A stretch of DNA of 26,333 bases from positions 1 through 26,333 of IMG/VR virus record IMGVR_UViG_3300036884_000233; one strand, written 5' to 3'. The position numbers and the translations under genes are program-made. The notes beneath the pieces are model-generated. The model was not told the DNA's origin and did no database searches. It saw only the letters and a program-made list of their open reading frames with translations. This DNA is from a virus. Shown piece by piece: positions 20,460 through 26,333 of the stretch (the first letter of the stretch is position 1; each line of letters opens with the position of its first letter).

Positions 20460-20518
20460 ATAACGATTGGTGTATCTAGCAACCAACAGAGTGTAGCACA
20501 GACATTACAGTTAGATTT

Positions 20519-20992
20519 ATGAAATTAAATACTAAGAAAACAGAGGGGGAGAAACAGAAAGAATTAAAAAAAGCAGAGCAAAGTTTTAAAAAATCTATGC
20601 AATGTGCGTTAATTTGCTCTAGTGGTGCAGGAGAAAAGATTACAGAACATTTCATTGGTTGCCCTTATTTTGTTGCTACCGAAAAGCCAATGGACAAATG
20701 GGGATTACCACTTGATAGATTTGCAAGTTATTATGTTCCTACTAAGAAAGGAAGAAAATTATTATTTGAACTTATCAAAGACCTTTTGAAAGAGGAAAGG
20801 GAAAAAGAGGAAAGTAGATGGTTAAATCAAACAGCCAATGAACACGATAATAAAATTAAAGCAGAATATAAACAAAAACTAATTAAGAGAATAAGGAAGA
20901 TGAAGAAAAATGATGGAATAATGAGTAAATATTGGAATCAGGGAAAAAAGTTTGCTTTATATGAAGTAGAGGCTGTAATAAAAGAAGTATGA
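20519..20992 (+). CDS. Charged protein of unknown function
   Basis: 157 residues. An N-terminal Lys/Glu-rich helix precedes a small globular part (CALICSSGAGEKITEHFIGC, then KWGLPLDRFASYYVP). The C-terminal half is strongly charged and probably a long helix (ELIKDLLKEEREKEESRW). The end (EVEAVIKEV) is coded by an 18-base sequence identical to the 3' end of the gene at 18437, although the proteins are otherwise unrelated. No SD is obvious. No family recognised. Confidence 0.45.
   Translation: MKLNTKKTEGEKQKELKKAEQSFKKSMQCALICSSGAGEKITEHFIGCPYFVATEKPMDKWGLPLDRFASYYVPTKKGRKLLFELIKDLLKEEREKEESRWLNQTANEHDNKIKAEYKQKLIKRIRKMKKNDGIMSKYWNQGKKFALYEVEAVIKEV
20969..20986 (+). repeat. 18-bp repeat, third copy of the 18545-18562 core
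   Basis: GAGGCTGTAATAAAAGAA is identical to 18545-18562 and translated in the same frame (EAVIKE), here followed by one more codon before the stop. Confidence 0.75.
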
Positions 20993-20995
20993 GAT

Positions 20996-21024
20996 TTGAC
21001 AAATTAGAGAATAAAATTAATAAT
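20996..21024 (+). promoter_or_regulatory. Promoter for the basic-protein gene, with long leader
   Basis: TTGACA (20996-21001), a 17-bp spacer and AATAAT (21019-21024; 5 of 6 matches). The leader to ATG 21194 is about 160 nt. It holds a mini-ORF (MKLSENILKG, 21034-21066) and a hairpin at 21141-21163. I see no known riboswitch in it. Confidence 0.5.
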
Positions 21025-21140
21025 AAATTAACTATGAAACTCTCCGAGAACATTTTAAAGGGATAGGACAGCTCGTTGAGTTTAAGACCGGAAGGGCGTT
21101 TTTATTTGTAACTTTTCTCCCGTGAAATACGTGTTGAGAA

Positions 21141-21163
21141 GCCATAAGTTACGGTACTTAGGC
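21141..21163 (+). other. Hairpin in the leader of the basic-protein gene
   Basis: GCC(A)TAAGT pairs with ACTTAGGC (8 bp with one bulged A) around the loop TACGGT. It lies 16 nt before a GGAGGAGG ribosome site. The TTACGGT at its apex is shared with the hairpin at 12292-12315. Confidence 0.45.
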
Positions 21164-21193
21164 TCTAAAGGTCCAAAAGGGAGGAGGCGACAC

Positions 21194-21364
21194 ATGAAAA
21201 AAACTATTAAGGTTAAAAAGGGAGCATTGCATAAAGAGCTAGGAGTTAAACAGGGCAAGAAACTTACTAAGAAACAAATAACAATTCACAAGGGTGACAG
21301 TAAGTTAGAAAAGAAAAGAAAAGTTTTTGCACAGAACTTTGGCGGTAAAAAGAAAAAGAAATAG
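21194..21364 (+). CDS. Lys-rich small basic protein
   Basis: 56 residues from ATG 21194, chosen because GGGAGGAGG (21179-21187) lies 6 nt upstream; an in-frame GTG at 21122 would add a basic stretch without an SD. The sequence KVKKGALHKELGVKQGKKLT, then KRKVFAQNFGGKKKKK, matches a type of short phage protein of unknown function with a GALH-LG-GKK pattern. About 40 percent of residues are Lys, so DNA or RNA binding is likely. It precedes groES, separated by a hairpin. Confidence 0.6.
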   Translation: MKKTIKVKKGALHKELGVKQGKKLTKKQITIHKGDSKLEKKRKVFAQNFGGKKKKK

Positions 21365-21372
21365 TTAGTTCT

Positions 21373-21402
21373 CACTAGACTTGACCTGCCTTAAGCCTAG
21401 TG
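21373..21402 (+). other. Hairpin with GACCTGCCTT loop between basic protein and groES
   Basis: CACTAG-A-CTT pairs with AAG-C-CTAGTG (one A-C mismatch) around the 10-nt loop GACCTGCCTT (21383-21392). No T-run follows, so it is a poor terminator on this strand. The loop is identical to that of the hairpin at 13247-13272. Confidence 0.55.
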
Positions 21403-21422
21403 AAAAGTAATTATTGCAAATA

Positions 21423-21431
21423 TGTTATAAT
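21423..21431 (+). promoter_or_regulatory. Extended -10 promoter for groES-groEL
   Basis: TGTTATAAT, with the groES ATG (21441) 9 nt past the -10, leaving a leader of 2-3 nt at most. No CIRCE-type inverted repeat, which controls many bacterial groE operons, is visible. Confidence 0.6.
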
Positions 21432-21440
21432 ATAAATAAG

Positions 21441-21743
21441 ATGCATTATCATTTTACACCATCACCTGGAATTGTAATCATATCCCCACTTAAAAAAGAA
21501 GAAGCTTCAATTATAGGATCAGATAAATCTCAAGGAAGAATAATTAAAGGCAAGATTATTGCTATAGGTGGAGATGATACAACTACAATGGGAGAGATTA
21601 TTAAAGCAAGTAAATATGGTAAGACGGGAGATATAGTTTGGTTTTTAAGTTATTACACAGAGGGTGGTTATGACAGAATGGAAGTAAATGGAGAATTATT
21701 ATATTGTGTTAAATTTGCAGATATAAGAGCTGTAGAAAAATAA
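21441..21743 (+). CDS. groES: GroES-like co-chaperonin
   Basis: 100 residues from ATG 21441; an in-frame ORF extends to 21414 but would include the promoter. The Cpn10 pattern is clear: FTPSPGIVIISPLKKEEAS at the start, a mobile-loop region (IIGSDKSQGRI), KGKIIAIGG, KTGDIVWF, NGELLYCVKFADIRAV at the end. GroES caps the GroEL ring to close the folding chamber. It is followed after 1 nt by groEL, the normal gene order. Phage versions are known to help fold capsid or other phage proteins. Confidence 0.85.
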   Translation: MHYHFTPSPGIVIISPLKKEEASIIGSDKSQGRIIKGKIIAIGGDDTTTMGEIIKASKYGKTGDIVWFLSYYTEGGYDRMEVNGELLYCVKFADIRAVEK

Positions 21744-21744
21744 T

Positions 21745-23331
21745 ATGTTACCAACAGATATTTTATTTGATAAACAAGCACGTGAGAAACTCCTAGAGGG
21801 TATAAGGATAATGTAGCGGGCTGTTGCCTCAACTTTAGGTCCCCGGGGCAGAAACGTTGCTATTGCCCGGGCCACTCCAAAGGGAGAGATTTATGATAGA
21901 ACTACACTTCATGACGGCGTTTCAGTTGCCCGGTCTATAGAGTTAGCCGATGAGTTTGAAAATATGGGCGCTAAACTACTTTTAGAGGCTTCACAGCGCC
22001 AAGTAGATTTAGTAGGAGACGGCACCACAGTCGTTATGATACTAGCCCGAGCTATAATCGAGGAGTGTATGACCTTAATCGCTGCAGGAGTTAATCCAAT
22101 GGCACTCCGAAAAGGTTTAGAAGAGGGATTAGATAGACTGATCAAACAGTTGGAGCCGATGGCAATTCCTGTTAAGGATAAAAAAGAGTTAAACTTTGTA
22201 GCTTCTATTTCAGCCGGAAATGAAGAGCTAGGCCAAATGATTTCAGAGGCTTTCACGATAGTTGGTAAAGACGGAGTGGTTACAGCTGAAAACTCAAAGA
22301 GTCCGAATACTACGTTAGAGCATCAAAAGGGGATGCAATTAGATAAAGGAATGCTCCACGCTTGGCTTATTACCAATCCACAGCGAATGGAGGCTGTTCT
22401 AGAGAATGCTTATTTCTTAATTACCGATAAGCCTATTGCCTCGTTTGCCGATATTCAAAAATTCTTAACAGAGTTTGTAAAAGTTTCACGCCAACTAGTT
22501 ATTATCTCCCCGGATATTTCCGGTGATGCTTTGCCGCTTCTAATTCAAAATAAACTAGAGGGAAAGTTTGGTGTTATTCTTATCCAAGCGCCAAGTTTTG
22601 GGGAGGATCAAAAAGCTATCTTGCAGGATATTGCTACATTAACTGATGGTAAGTTCCTGTCTCAAGATGCGGGATATAAGTTTGATGACTTAACTATTGA
22701 GGATTTAGGTTTTGCAGAGAGTATTACCTCAACTAAAGACGAAACAATTATTGTTAAGGGCCGGGGAACTAAAAAGGCGCTAGATACTAGAATAGCCTCG
22801 ATTAAAAAACAGTTAGAGGATGAAGATTCGGACTTTAATATAGAAAAACTAAAATCAAGACTAGGTAAACTGACAAACGGAGTGGTAATAATTAGAGTAG
22901 GCGGCCAAACAGAAATAGAAATGAAAGAAAGACGTGAAAGAGTACTTGACTCAATAGCCGCCACACGAGCCGCTATGGAGAAAGGAATCGTCCCAGGAGG
23001 CGAGGTTGCATTCTTACATATAAGAAAAATACTTAAAGGTGTAGATACTCTTGCAGATAAGATTTTATACAACGCCTTATATAAACCGTTTCAAAAGATA
23101 CTGGAAAATGGTGGTCTTTCCGAAGTTGAGGTTGCGCTTGCGATGCAGGGTAAAAGTAAAAACTTCGGAGTAGATCAGACAAACGGTGAGGTTAAGGATA
23201 TGATTGAGGCTGGAATAGTAGATCCAGTTCTAGTGCCTATTAACGCTTTGAAAAATGCTGTGTCCGTAGCTTTGCAAATTATAATGAGTGGCACTATAAT
23301 AGTTCCACACAAAGAGGAGGTGGACAAATAA
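21745..23331 (+). CDS. groEL: GroEL-like chaperonin with in-frame TAG at codon 24
   Basis: 528 codons in GroEL register. Before the stop the frame reads FDKQAREKLLEGIRIM; after the TAG (21814-21816) it continues RAVASTLGPRGRNVAIA, both standard GroEL N-terminal sequence. The ATP site is kept: STLGPRG (29-35), HDGVSVA (D57), GDGTT (91-95). Later motifs (KAILQDIATLTDG, ERRERVLDSIAATRAAMEKG) also fit. The Gly-Gly-Met tail of bacterial GroEL is absent. The first ATG after the stop is 21964, which would remove 73 residues including the first ATP-site motifs. So the gene is either read through, mutated, or mis-sequenced at one base. Confidence 0.8.
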
Positions 23332-23332
23332 C

Positions 23333-23389
23333 ATGGCAAAAAAATGCAAAAAACACGGTAAAACAGATTGCAGGAAATGCAGCAAATAA
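23333..23389 (+). CDS. 18-residue Cys/His micro-ORF
   Basis: MAKKCKKHGKTDCRKCSK: a very basic peptide with C-x2-H, then C-x2-C, compatible with one zinc site. AGGAGGTG lies 12 nt before its ATG, inside the end of groEL. It overlaps the next gene's start. Translation is plausible but not certain at this length. Confidence 0.35.
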   Translation: MAKKCKKHGKTDCRKCSK

Positions 23390-23706
23390 TTTGTCCAGTT
23401 TGTCAAAAGAACCCGGCGCAGTGGGATGAATATTATGGATGGTTACCGTGTAGGCCATGCCAAGATAGACAGTCTAAGTTAGAAAAGCCAAGGGCTCAAA
23501 TAGAGTTTACAAGTGATAGTATTAAAGAAAGTAGAAAGGCAAATGCTGATGATATAGAGCCTCAGCATATCAAAGGAAATCTAAATAAAAAATGGGTAGA
23601 TATTTACGGCAAGAAAAGAGCAAAGGAATTAGGATATACAGACAAGGAAATTAAAAATGCAAAGTATGTCGCAAATGAAATAAGATATTATAAAGAAGGT
23701 AATTAG
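23377..23706 (+). CDS. Zinc-ribbon-type small protein
   Basis: 109 residues from ATG 23377; an upstream TTG is in frame but unlikely. The N-terminus has two CxxC pairs (ICPVCQKNPA and LPCRPCQD), a zinc-ribbon layout. The rest is charged and helical (KRAKELGYTDKEIKNAKYV). Similar short phage proteins are common and uncharacterised. It follows groEL closely and may share its message. Confidence 0.55.
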   Translation: MQQIICPVCQKNPAQWDEYYGWLPCRPCQDRQSKLEKPRAQIEFTSDSIKESRKANADDIEPQHIKGNLNKKWVDIYGKKRAKELGYTDKEIKNAKYVANEIRYYKEGN

Positions 23707-23721
23707 AGGCATTCTCAAAAT

Positions 23722-23979
23722 ATGGAAGAACAAGATGTAAGAATTAACTGGAAAGTTAATGACAGAATAAGAAACAAAGAAACAGGAAAACCCTTTTTAG
23801 TCCTGCATGTATCAAAGTATTATTGTCAGTTAGTTGATTTAGAAGATAAACAACCGCTAGTGCAACCTCTTATTCTTTTACAGCGCAATTTTGCTGACTA
23901 TGCCAAGGATCAGGATATGGAACTCGTAAAAAAAAAGAGTAGTATAATGGAATGGGAATTTCATCCTGTATATTTATGA
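23722..23979 (+). CDS. Small beta-rich protein of unknown function
   Basis: 85 residues, with a strand pattern like a small barrel (VNDRIRNKETGKPFLVLHVS, then YYCQLVDLEDKQPLVQPLIL). No family recognised. Its stop overlaps the next start (ATGA). No good SD; the preceding stop is 16 nt away. Confidence 0.5.
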   Translation: MEEQDVRINWKVNDRIRNKETGKPFLVLHVSKYYCQLVDLEDKQPLVQPLILLQRNFADYAKDQDMELVKKKSSIMEWEFHPVYL

Positions 23980-24299
23980 TAGAATTTGTAATTACAATCA
24001 CAAGTTTATTGATAGGTTACTATCTCGGTAGTAAGCGAGAGCTTAAGCGAGATTTGCAAACCTTAGAAAAAGAAGTTAAGGCTAAGGGTGGAGATATAAT
24101 CTTGAGAAAAGAGACTATTCCAACAGGAGTCATTCATACTCCTACGGCTCAGGAAATAGCGTTTAAAAATCTACCGGAAAAGAAAAAAGAAGGTATTAAG
24201 GCAATGAAGGAAACCCTAGACAATGATCCAGCAATGCAAGCACATCGTAAATTAGTGGAAGATTTAAAAAAGAGTAATGAAGTACCAGCAATAGTATGA
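23976..24299 (+). CDS. Membrane-anchored coiled-coil protein
   Basis: 107 residues from ATG 23976, which overlaps the previous stop; an earlier in-frame start (23952) adds residues before the membrane segment and lacks support. Residues 2-18 form a membrane segment (IEFVITITSLLIGYYLG), followed by a charged helix (SKRELKRDLQTLEKEVKAKG) and a polar tail. Such proteins can be lysis accessories or membrane-located early proteins; function unknown. Confidence 0.5.
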   Translation: MIEFVITITSLLIGYYLGSKRELKRDLQTLEKEVKAKGGDIILRKETIPTGVIHTPTAQEIAFKNLPEKKKEGIKAMKETLDNDPAMQAHRKLVEDLKKSNEVPAIV

Positions 24300-24454
24300 G
24301 AACAATATTAGGACCTAAATTTGTTAAAAAAGCTAATATGTGGTGCGTTACTATTATTATTCAAGGAAAAGAAGGCAAGCAAGAGGTCACTTGGTTTGAG
24401 ACAGAAAACGAAGCAAAAGAATTTTATAGGAAAAGTTACAGGGAAATTATATGA
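24296..24454 (+). CDS. 52-residue AP2-like fold protein
   Basis: It overlaps neighbours on both sides by ATGA. Strands (FVKKANMWCVTIIIQGKEGK, then EVTWFETENEAKEFYRK) end with a helix, the three-strand-and-helix layout shared with AP2 and integrase arm domains. It could bind DNA, but stand-alone proteins of this type in phages are uncharacterised. Confidence 0.5.
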   Translation: MRTILGPKFVKKANMWCVTIIIQGKEGKQEVTWFETENEAKEFYRKSYREII

Positions 24455-24807
24455 CAGACTTTGAATTAAGAGTACAACATTTTCAGGAGTTATTCGGTTT
24501 AGAAAACTGGAAGATTATAGTGGTTGAGTCGCCAAGTCCAGTGGAAAATAGAACCGCTATGACTTTAGCTAATCCGCAGTATTATACCGCAACAATGACA
24601 GTCTATCCTAGACTATTAACCGACTTTGCTCTTTGGGATGAGACAATAGTGCATGAAATGATACATATTGTTTATGCTTTATATGATTTTTATTGTGATA
24701 ATTTAGGTAAGGAAGGTAGCGATGACTTATTTTTTACAGCACGAGAAGGCGGAACATCTCAAATGACGGCAGTTATTATGAGATTATTAAAAAATGAAAA
24801 AACTTAA
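24451..24807 (+). CDS. Zincin-like metalloprotease domain protein
   Basis: 118 residues. HEMIH at 68-72 is a zinc-binding and catalytic HExxH motif, preceded by the helix start WDETIVHE and the strand TATMTVYPRLL, as in SprT-like and similar phage zincin proteins. A third ligand could lie in the following helix (Tyr/Glu-rich, FTAREGG). It could cut a host or phage protein; the target is unknown. The 3' end holds the start of the HNH gene (14-nt overlap). Confidence 0.65.
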   Translation: MTDFELRVQHFQELFGLENWKIIVVESPSPVENRTAMTLANPQYYTATMTVYPRLLTDFALWDETIVHEMIHIVYALYDFYCDNLGKEGSDDLFFTAREGGTSQMTAVIMRLLKNEKT

Positions 24808-25273
24808 GCTTACTAAAGGAAAATTTGCTTTAATTGATGACGAAGATTTTGATTATTATAATCAATTCAAATGGTATTTTAGTGGAAACGGATATGCAGC
24901 ACGAAGAGTATTTCCTGAAAATAAAGTATTCTATCTACATCAATTTATATCAAATACCCCAAAGGGAATGGATACAGACCACATAAACGGAGATACATTG
25001 GATAATCGCAGAAGTAATTTAAGAATAGTAACGCATCGACAGAATATGCTTAATAGTAAAATACCTAAAAATAATACAAGTGGATACAAAGGAGTAACTT
25101 TTAAGAAAAGTAATAAGAAATGGCAAGCACAAACTGAGGTAAAATTTGGAAAAACAAGGATACATATTTTTATTGGATACTTTGATTCTAAAGAAAAAGC
25201 TAATGAAGCGTACAAAAAGAAAGTATTAGACCTTTATAATTCTAAGCAAATTTATAATAGTTTATATCCATAA
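24794..25273 (+). CDS. HNH endonuclease with AP2-like domain
   Basis: 159 residues: the IDDEDFDYYNQFKW motif (14-27), an HNH core with LHQ in place of MHR (49-51), D62-H63 and N75-L76-R77, then an AP2-like region (TSGYKGVTFKKSNKKWQAQ, FIGYF, 95-130). It is a paralogue of the genes at 5562 and 12330. The reading starts inside the zincin gene and stops inside the next start (TAATG), so it is fully embedded in the translation chain. The LHQ change leaves the first His in place. Confidence 0.88.
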   Translation: MKKLKLTKGKFALIDDEDFDYYNQFKWYFSGNGYAARRVFPENKVFYLHQFISNTPKGMDTDHINGDTLDNRRSNLRIVTHRQNMLNSKIPKNNTSGYKGVTFKKSNKKWQAQTEVKFGKTRIHIFIGYFDSKEKANEAYKKKVLDLYNSKQIYNSLYP

Positions 25274-25434
25274 TGATTGAATTTAATTCAGACAAAGTAA
25301 AAGTTAAAACAGGTAAGGCAGACAATTCAGCTGAGGTAGTGTTTGAAATTGGAGAATATCAATTAGATAATATAAAAGACTTAATAAATATAGTAGGAAA
25401 GAATTTAAAAATTACAGTAGAAATTGTAGAATAA
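25273..25434 (+). CDS. 53-residue small beta-rich protein
   Basis: It starts within the HNH stop (TAATG). The protein alternates strands (DKVKVKTGK, AEVVFEIGEY, LKITVEIVE) around one helix (LDNIKDLINIVGK), a compact alpha-beta fold. It is acidic, with no motif. It precedes the terminase genes by 17 nt. Function unknown. Confidence 0.5.
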   Translation: MIEFNSDKVKVKTGKADNSAEVVFEIGEYQLDNIKDLINIVGKNLKITVEIVE

Positions 25435-25451
25435 CAGGAAAATAACAGGAT

Positions 25452-25778
25452 ATGAGTAATGAGGCAACACAATTTCAACCCGGTCAATCAGGAAATCCTA
25501 AAGGTGCTCCCAAAAGGAATTGGACTTGGAGTGGAGTACTTGAAAAAGCTTTAAAAAAAAGAGATAAAGAAACTGGGAAGACTTTAAAAGAATTAGTTTC
25601 AGCGGCTTTAATAAGAGAAGCCCGAAAGGGAAATACTCTTGCGATTAAAGAAATAATGAACAGAATGGACGGAATGCCAAAGCAAGAAACCGATATAACA
25701 ACTGGAGGTAAACCTTTAATTATTTTTGATATAGATGGAAAAACAAACGATAACACAACTGATAAACCCGCAGCCTAA
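25452..25778 (+). CDS. Terminase small subunit-like protein
   Basis: 108 residues. FQPGQSGNPKGAPKRN (8-23) is the hallmark of a family of small phage proteins placed directly before the large terminase. The middle is helical (LKELVSAALIREARKGNTLA, IKEIMNRMDGMPK) and may form the DNA-recognition part. The small subunit binds packaging sites and hands DNA to the motor. The large terminase starts inside this gene, 44 nt before its stop. Confidence 0.65.
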   Translation: MSNEATQFQPGQSGNPKGAPKRNWTWSGVLEKALKKRDKETGKTLKELVSAALIREARKGNTLAIKEIMNRMDGMPKQETDITTGGKPLIIFDIDGKTNDNTTDKPAA

Positions 25779-26333
25779 GCAGTTAGAAGCGCTTAAGGTA
25801 TTATTAAATCCCAAATGTAAATATTTGTTATACGGTGGTGCTATGAGTGGAGGTAAAAGCTATCTATTGCGCTGGGGTGCCTTGGCCTACGCTTTATATA
25901 TCTATTTGCATACAGGAATTAAGGGCGTTCCTATTGGCCTATTTTCCGAAGACTATCCAACACTTAAGGATAGACAAATATCAAGAATAGAGCGGGAGTT
26001 TCCTAAAGAGTTGGGGGAGTTAAAAGAAACTAAAATAGACGGTCTGGCTTTCAATATAGCCGAGGAGTACGGCGCAGGACGCATACTACTCAGAAACTTA
26101 GACGATCCCAGTAAATATATGTCTACCGAGTTTGCTGGAGAGTTTGTAGAGGAGTTGACACGTAACCCAGAGCAGACTTTTATAGACCTACGCAACAGAC
26201 TTAGATACCCGGGAATAGACGAGGTCAAGTTTATGGGAGCCAGTAACCCGGGAGGAATAGGTCACGGCTGGGTAAAGAAACTATTCATCTCTAGGAACAC
26301 ACAGGATAATGAGCAAAATCGCTTTTTTTATGT
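25735..26333 (+). CDS. terL: Terminase large subunit, 3' end outside window
   Basis: Open to the right edge; 199 complete codons. GGAMSGGKSY (34-43) is the Walker A motif of the packaging ATPase. The adenine/arginine region follows (LFSEDYPTLKDRQISRIER), then EFAGEFVEELT with the acidic pair of Walker B and GASNPGG as coupling motif, ending in GHGWVKKLF. The nuclease domain lies outside the window. The motor translocates DNA into proheads. ATG 25735 overlaps the small subunit gene by 44 nt. Confidence 0.9.
   Translation, partial: MEKQTITQLINPQPKQLEALKVLLNPKCKYLLYGGAMSGGKSYLLRWGALAYALYIYLHTGIKGVPIGLFSEDYPTLKDRQISRIEREFPKELGELKETKIDGLAFNIAEEYGAGRILLRNLDDPSKYMSTEFAGEFVEELTRNPEQTFIDLRNRLRYPGIDEVKFMGASNPGGIGHGWVKKLFISRNTQDNEQNRFFY

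Noticed and set aside
21814-21816. Genome-wide reassignment of TAG to an amino acid
   Set aside because: At least eight genes in the window end with TAG in places where the next gene or promoter begins at once, so TAG works as a stop here.
22662-23072. Open frame on the - strand within groEL
   Set aside because: Covers clearly conserved GroEL sequence and has no recognisable protein pattern.
21964-23331. Start of groEL at ATG 21964
   Set aside because: Upstream codons back to 21745 are conserved GroEL apart from one TAG; starting at 21964 removes the first ATP-site motifs, so this ATG is internal.

Overview
The window is part of the genome of a tailed double-stranded DNA phage (Caudoviricetes). 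Every supported gene lies on the + strand. The evidence is a terminase pair at the right edge, virion and tail genes at the left edge, a lysis module, a replication/recombination module and six free-standing HNH endonuclease genes. The DNA is AT-rich. The host cannot be named from the sequence. Strong Shine-Dalgarno (SD) sites are present, but several genes instead have a sigma70-type promoter whose predicted start point falls on or next to the ATG.

Layout. 1-10,800: virion genes. The order is adaptor-like protein, large glycine-rich tail protein with an interrupted LamG fold, small fibre-like protein, Q/N-rich internal protein, CHAP/NlpC-type hydrolase and a 743-residue internal protein. This resembles the adaptor, nozzle and internal core order of T7-like phages, so a short-tailed particle is a reasonable inference. 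10,533-13,238: lysis genes, namely XhlA-like and holin-like membrane proteins and a GH25 endolysin. 13,283-17,800: early genes, including a winged-helix replication initiator behind an elaborate leader, a Rad52/ERF-like annealing protein and a membrane-anchored lytic transglycosylase-like protein, followed by a PD-(D/E)XK nuclease. 18,200-21,360: an AT-rich accessory region of mostly very small genes plus a PPP-family phosphatase. Short 3'-end sequences recur here. 21,441-23,331: a groES-groEL pair. 23,333-25,434: small genes and a zincin. 25,452-26,333: small terminase and the start of the large terminase.

Main points for a second look. (1) groEL carries an in-frame TAG at codon 24, with conserved GroEL sequence continuing after it, while other genes here use TAG as a normal stop. 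(2) Four genes begin directly after an intrinsic-terminator-like hairpin and T-run, each downstream of a promoter; the leader of the replication initiator also holds a candidate antiterminator strand. (3) A 17-bp sequence ends three different small ORFs and a 7-codon remnant, giving each the tail APSK-stop, and a second 28-bp repeat brackets another tiny gene. (4) Two hairpins 8 kb apart have unrelated stems but the same 10-nt loop. (5) Several genes appear to be leaderless.

No tRNA, rRNA, CRISPR array, insertion sequence or integrase was seen. No stretch over 300 bases lacks a gene once the small ORFs are counted.
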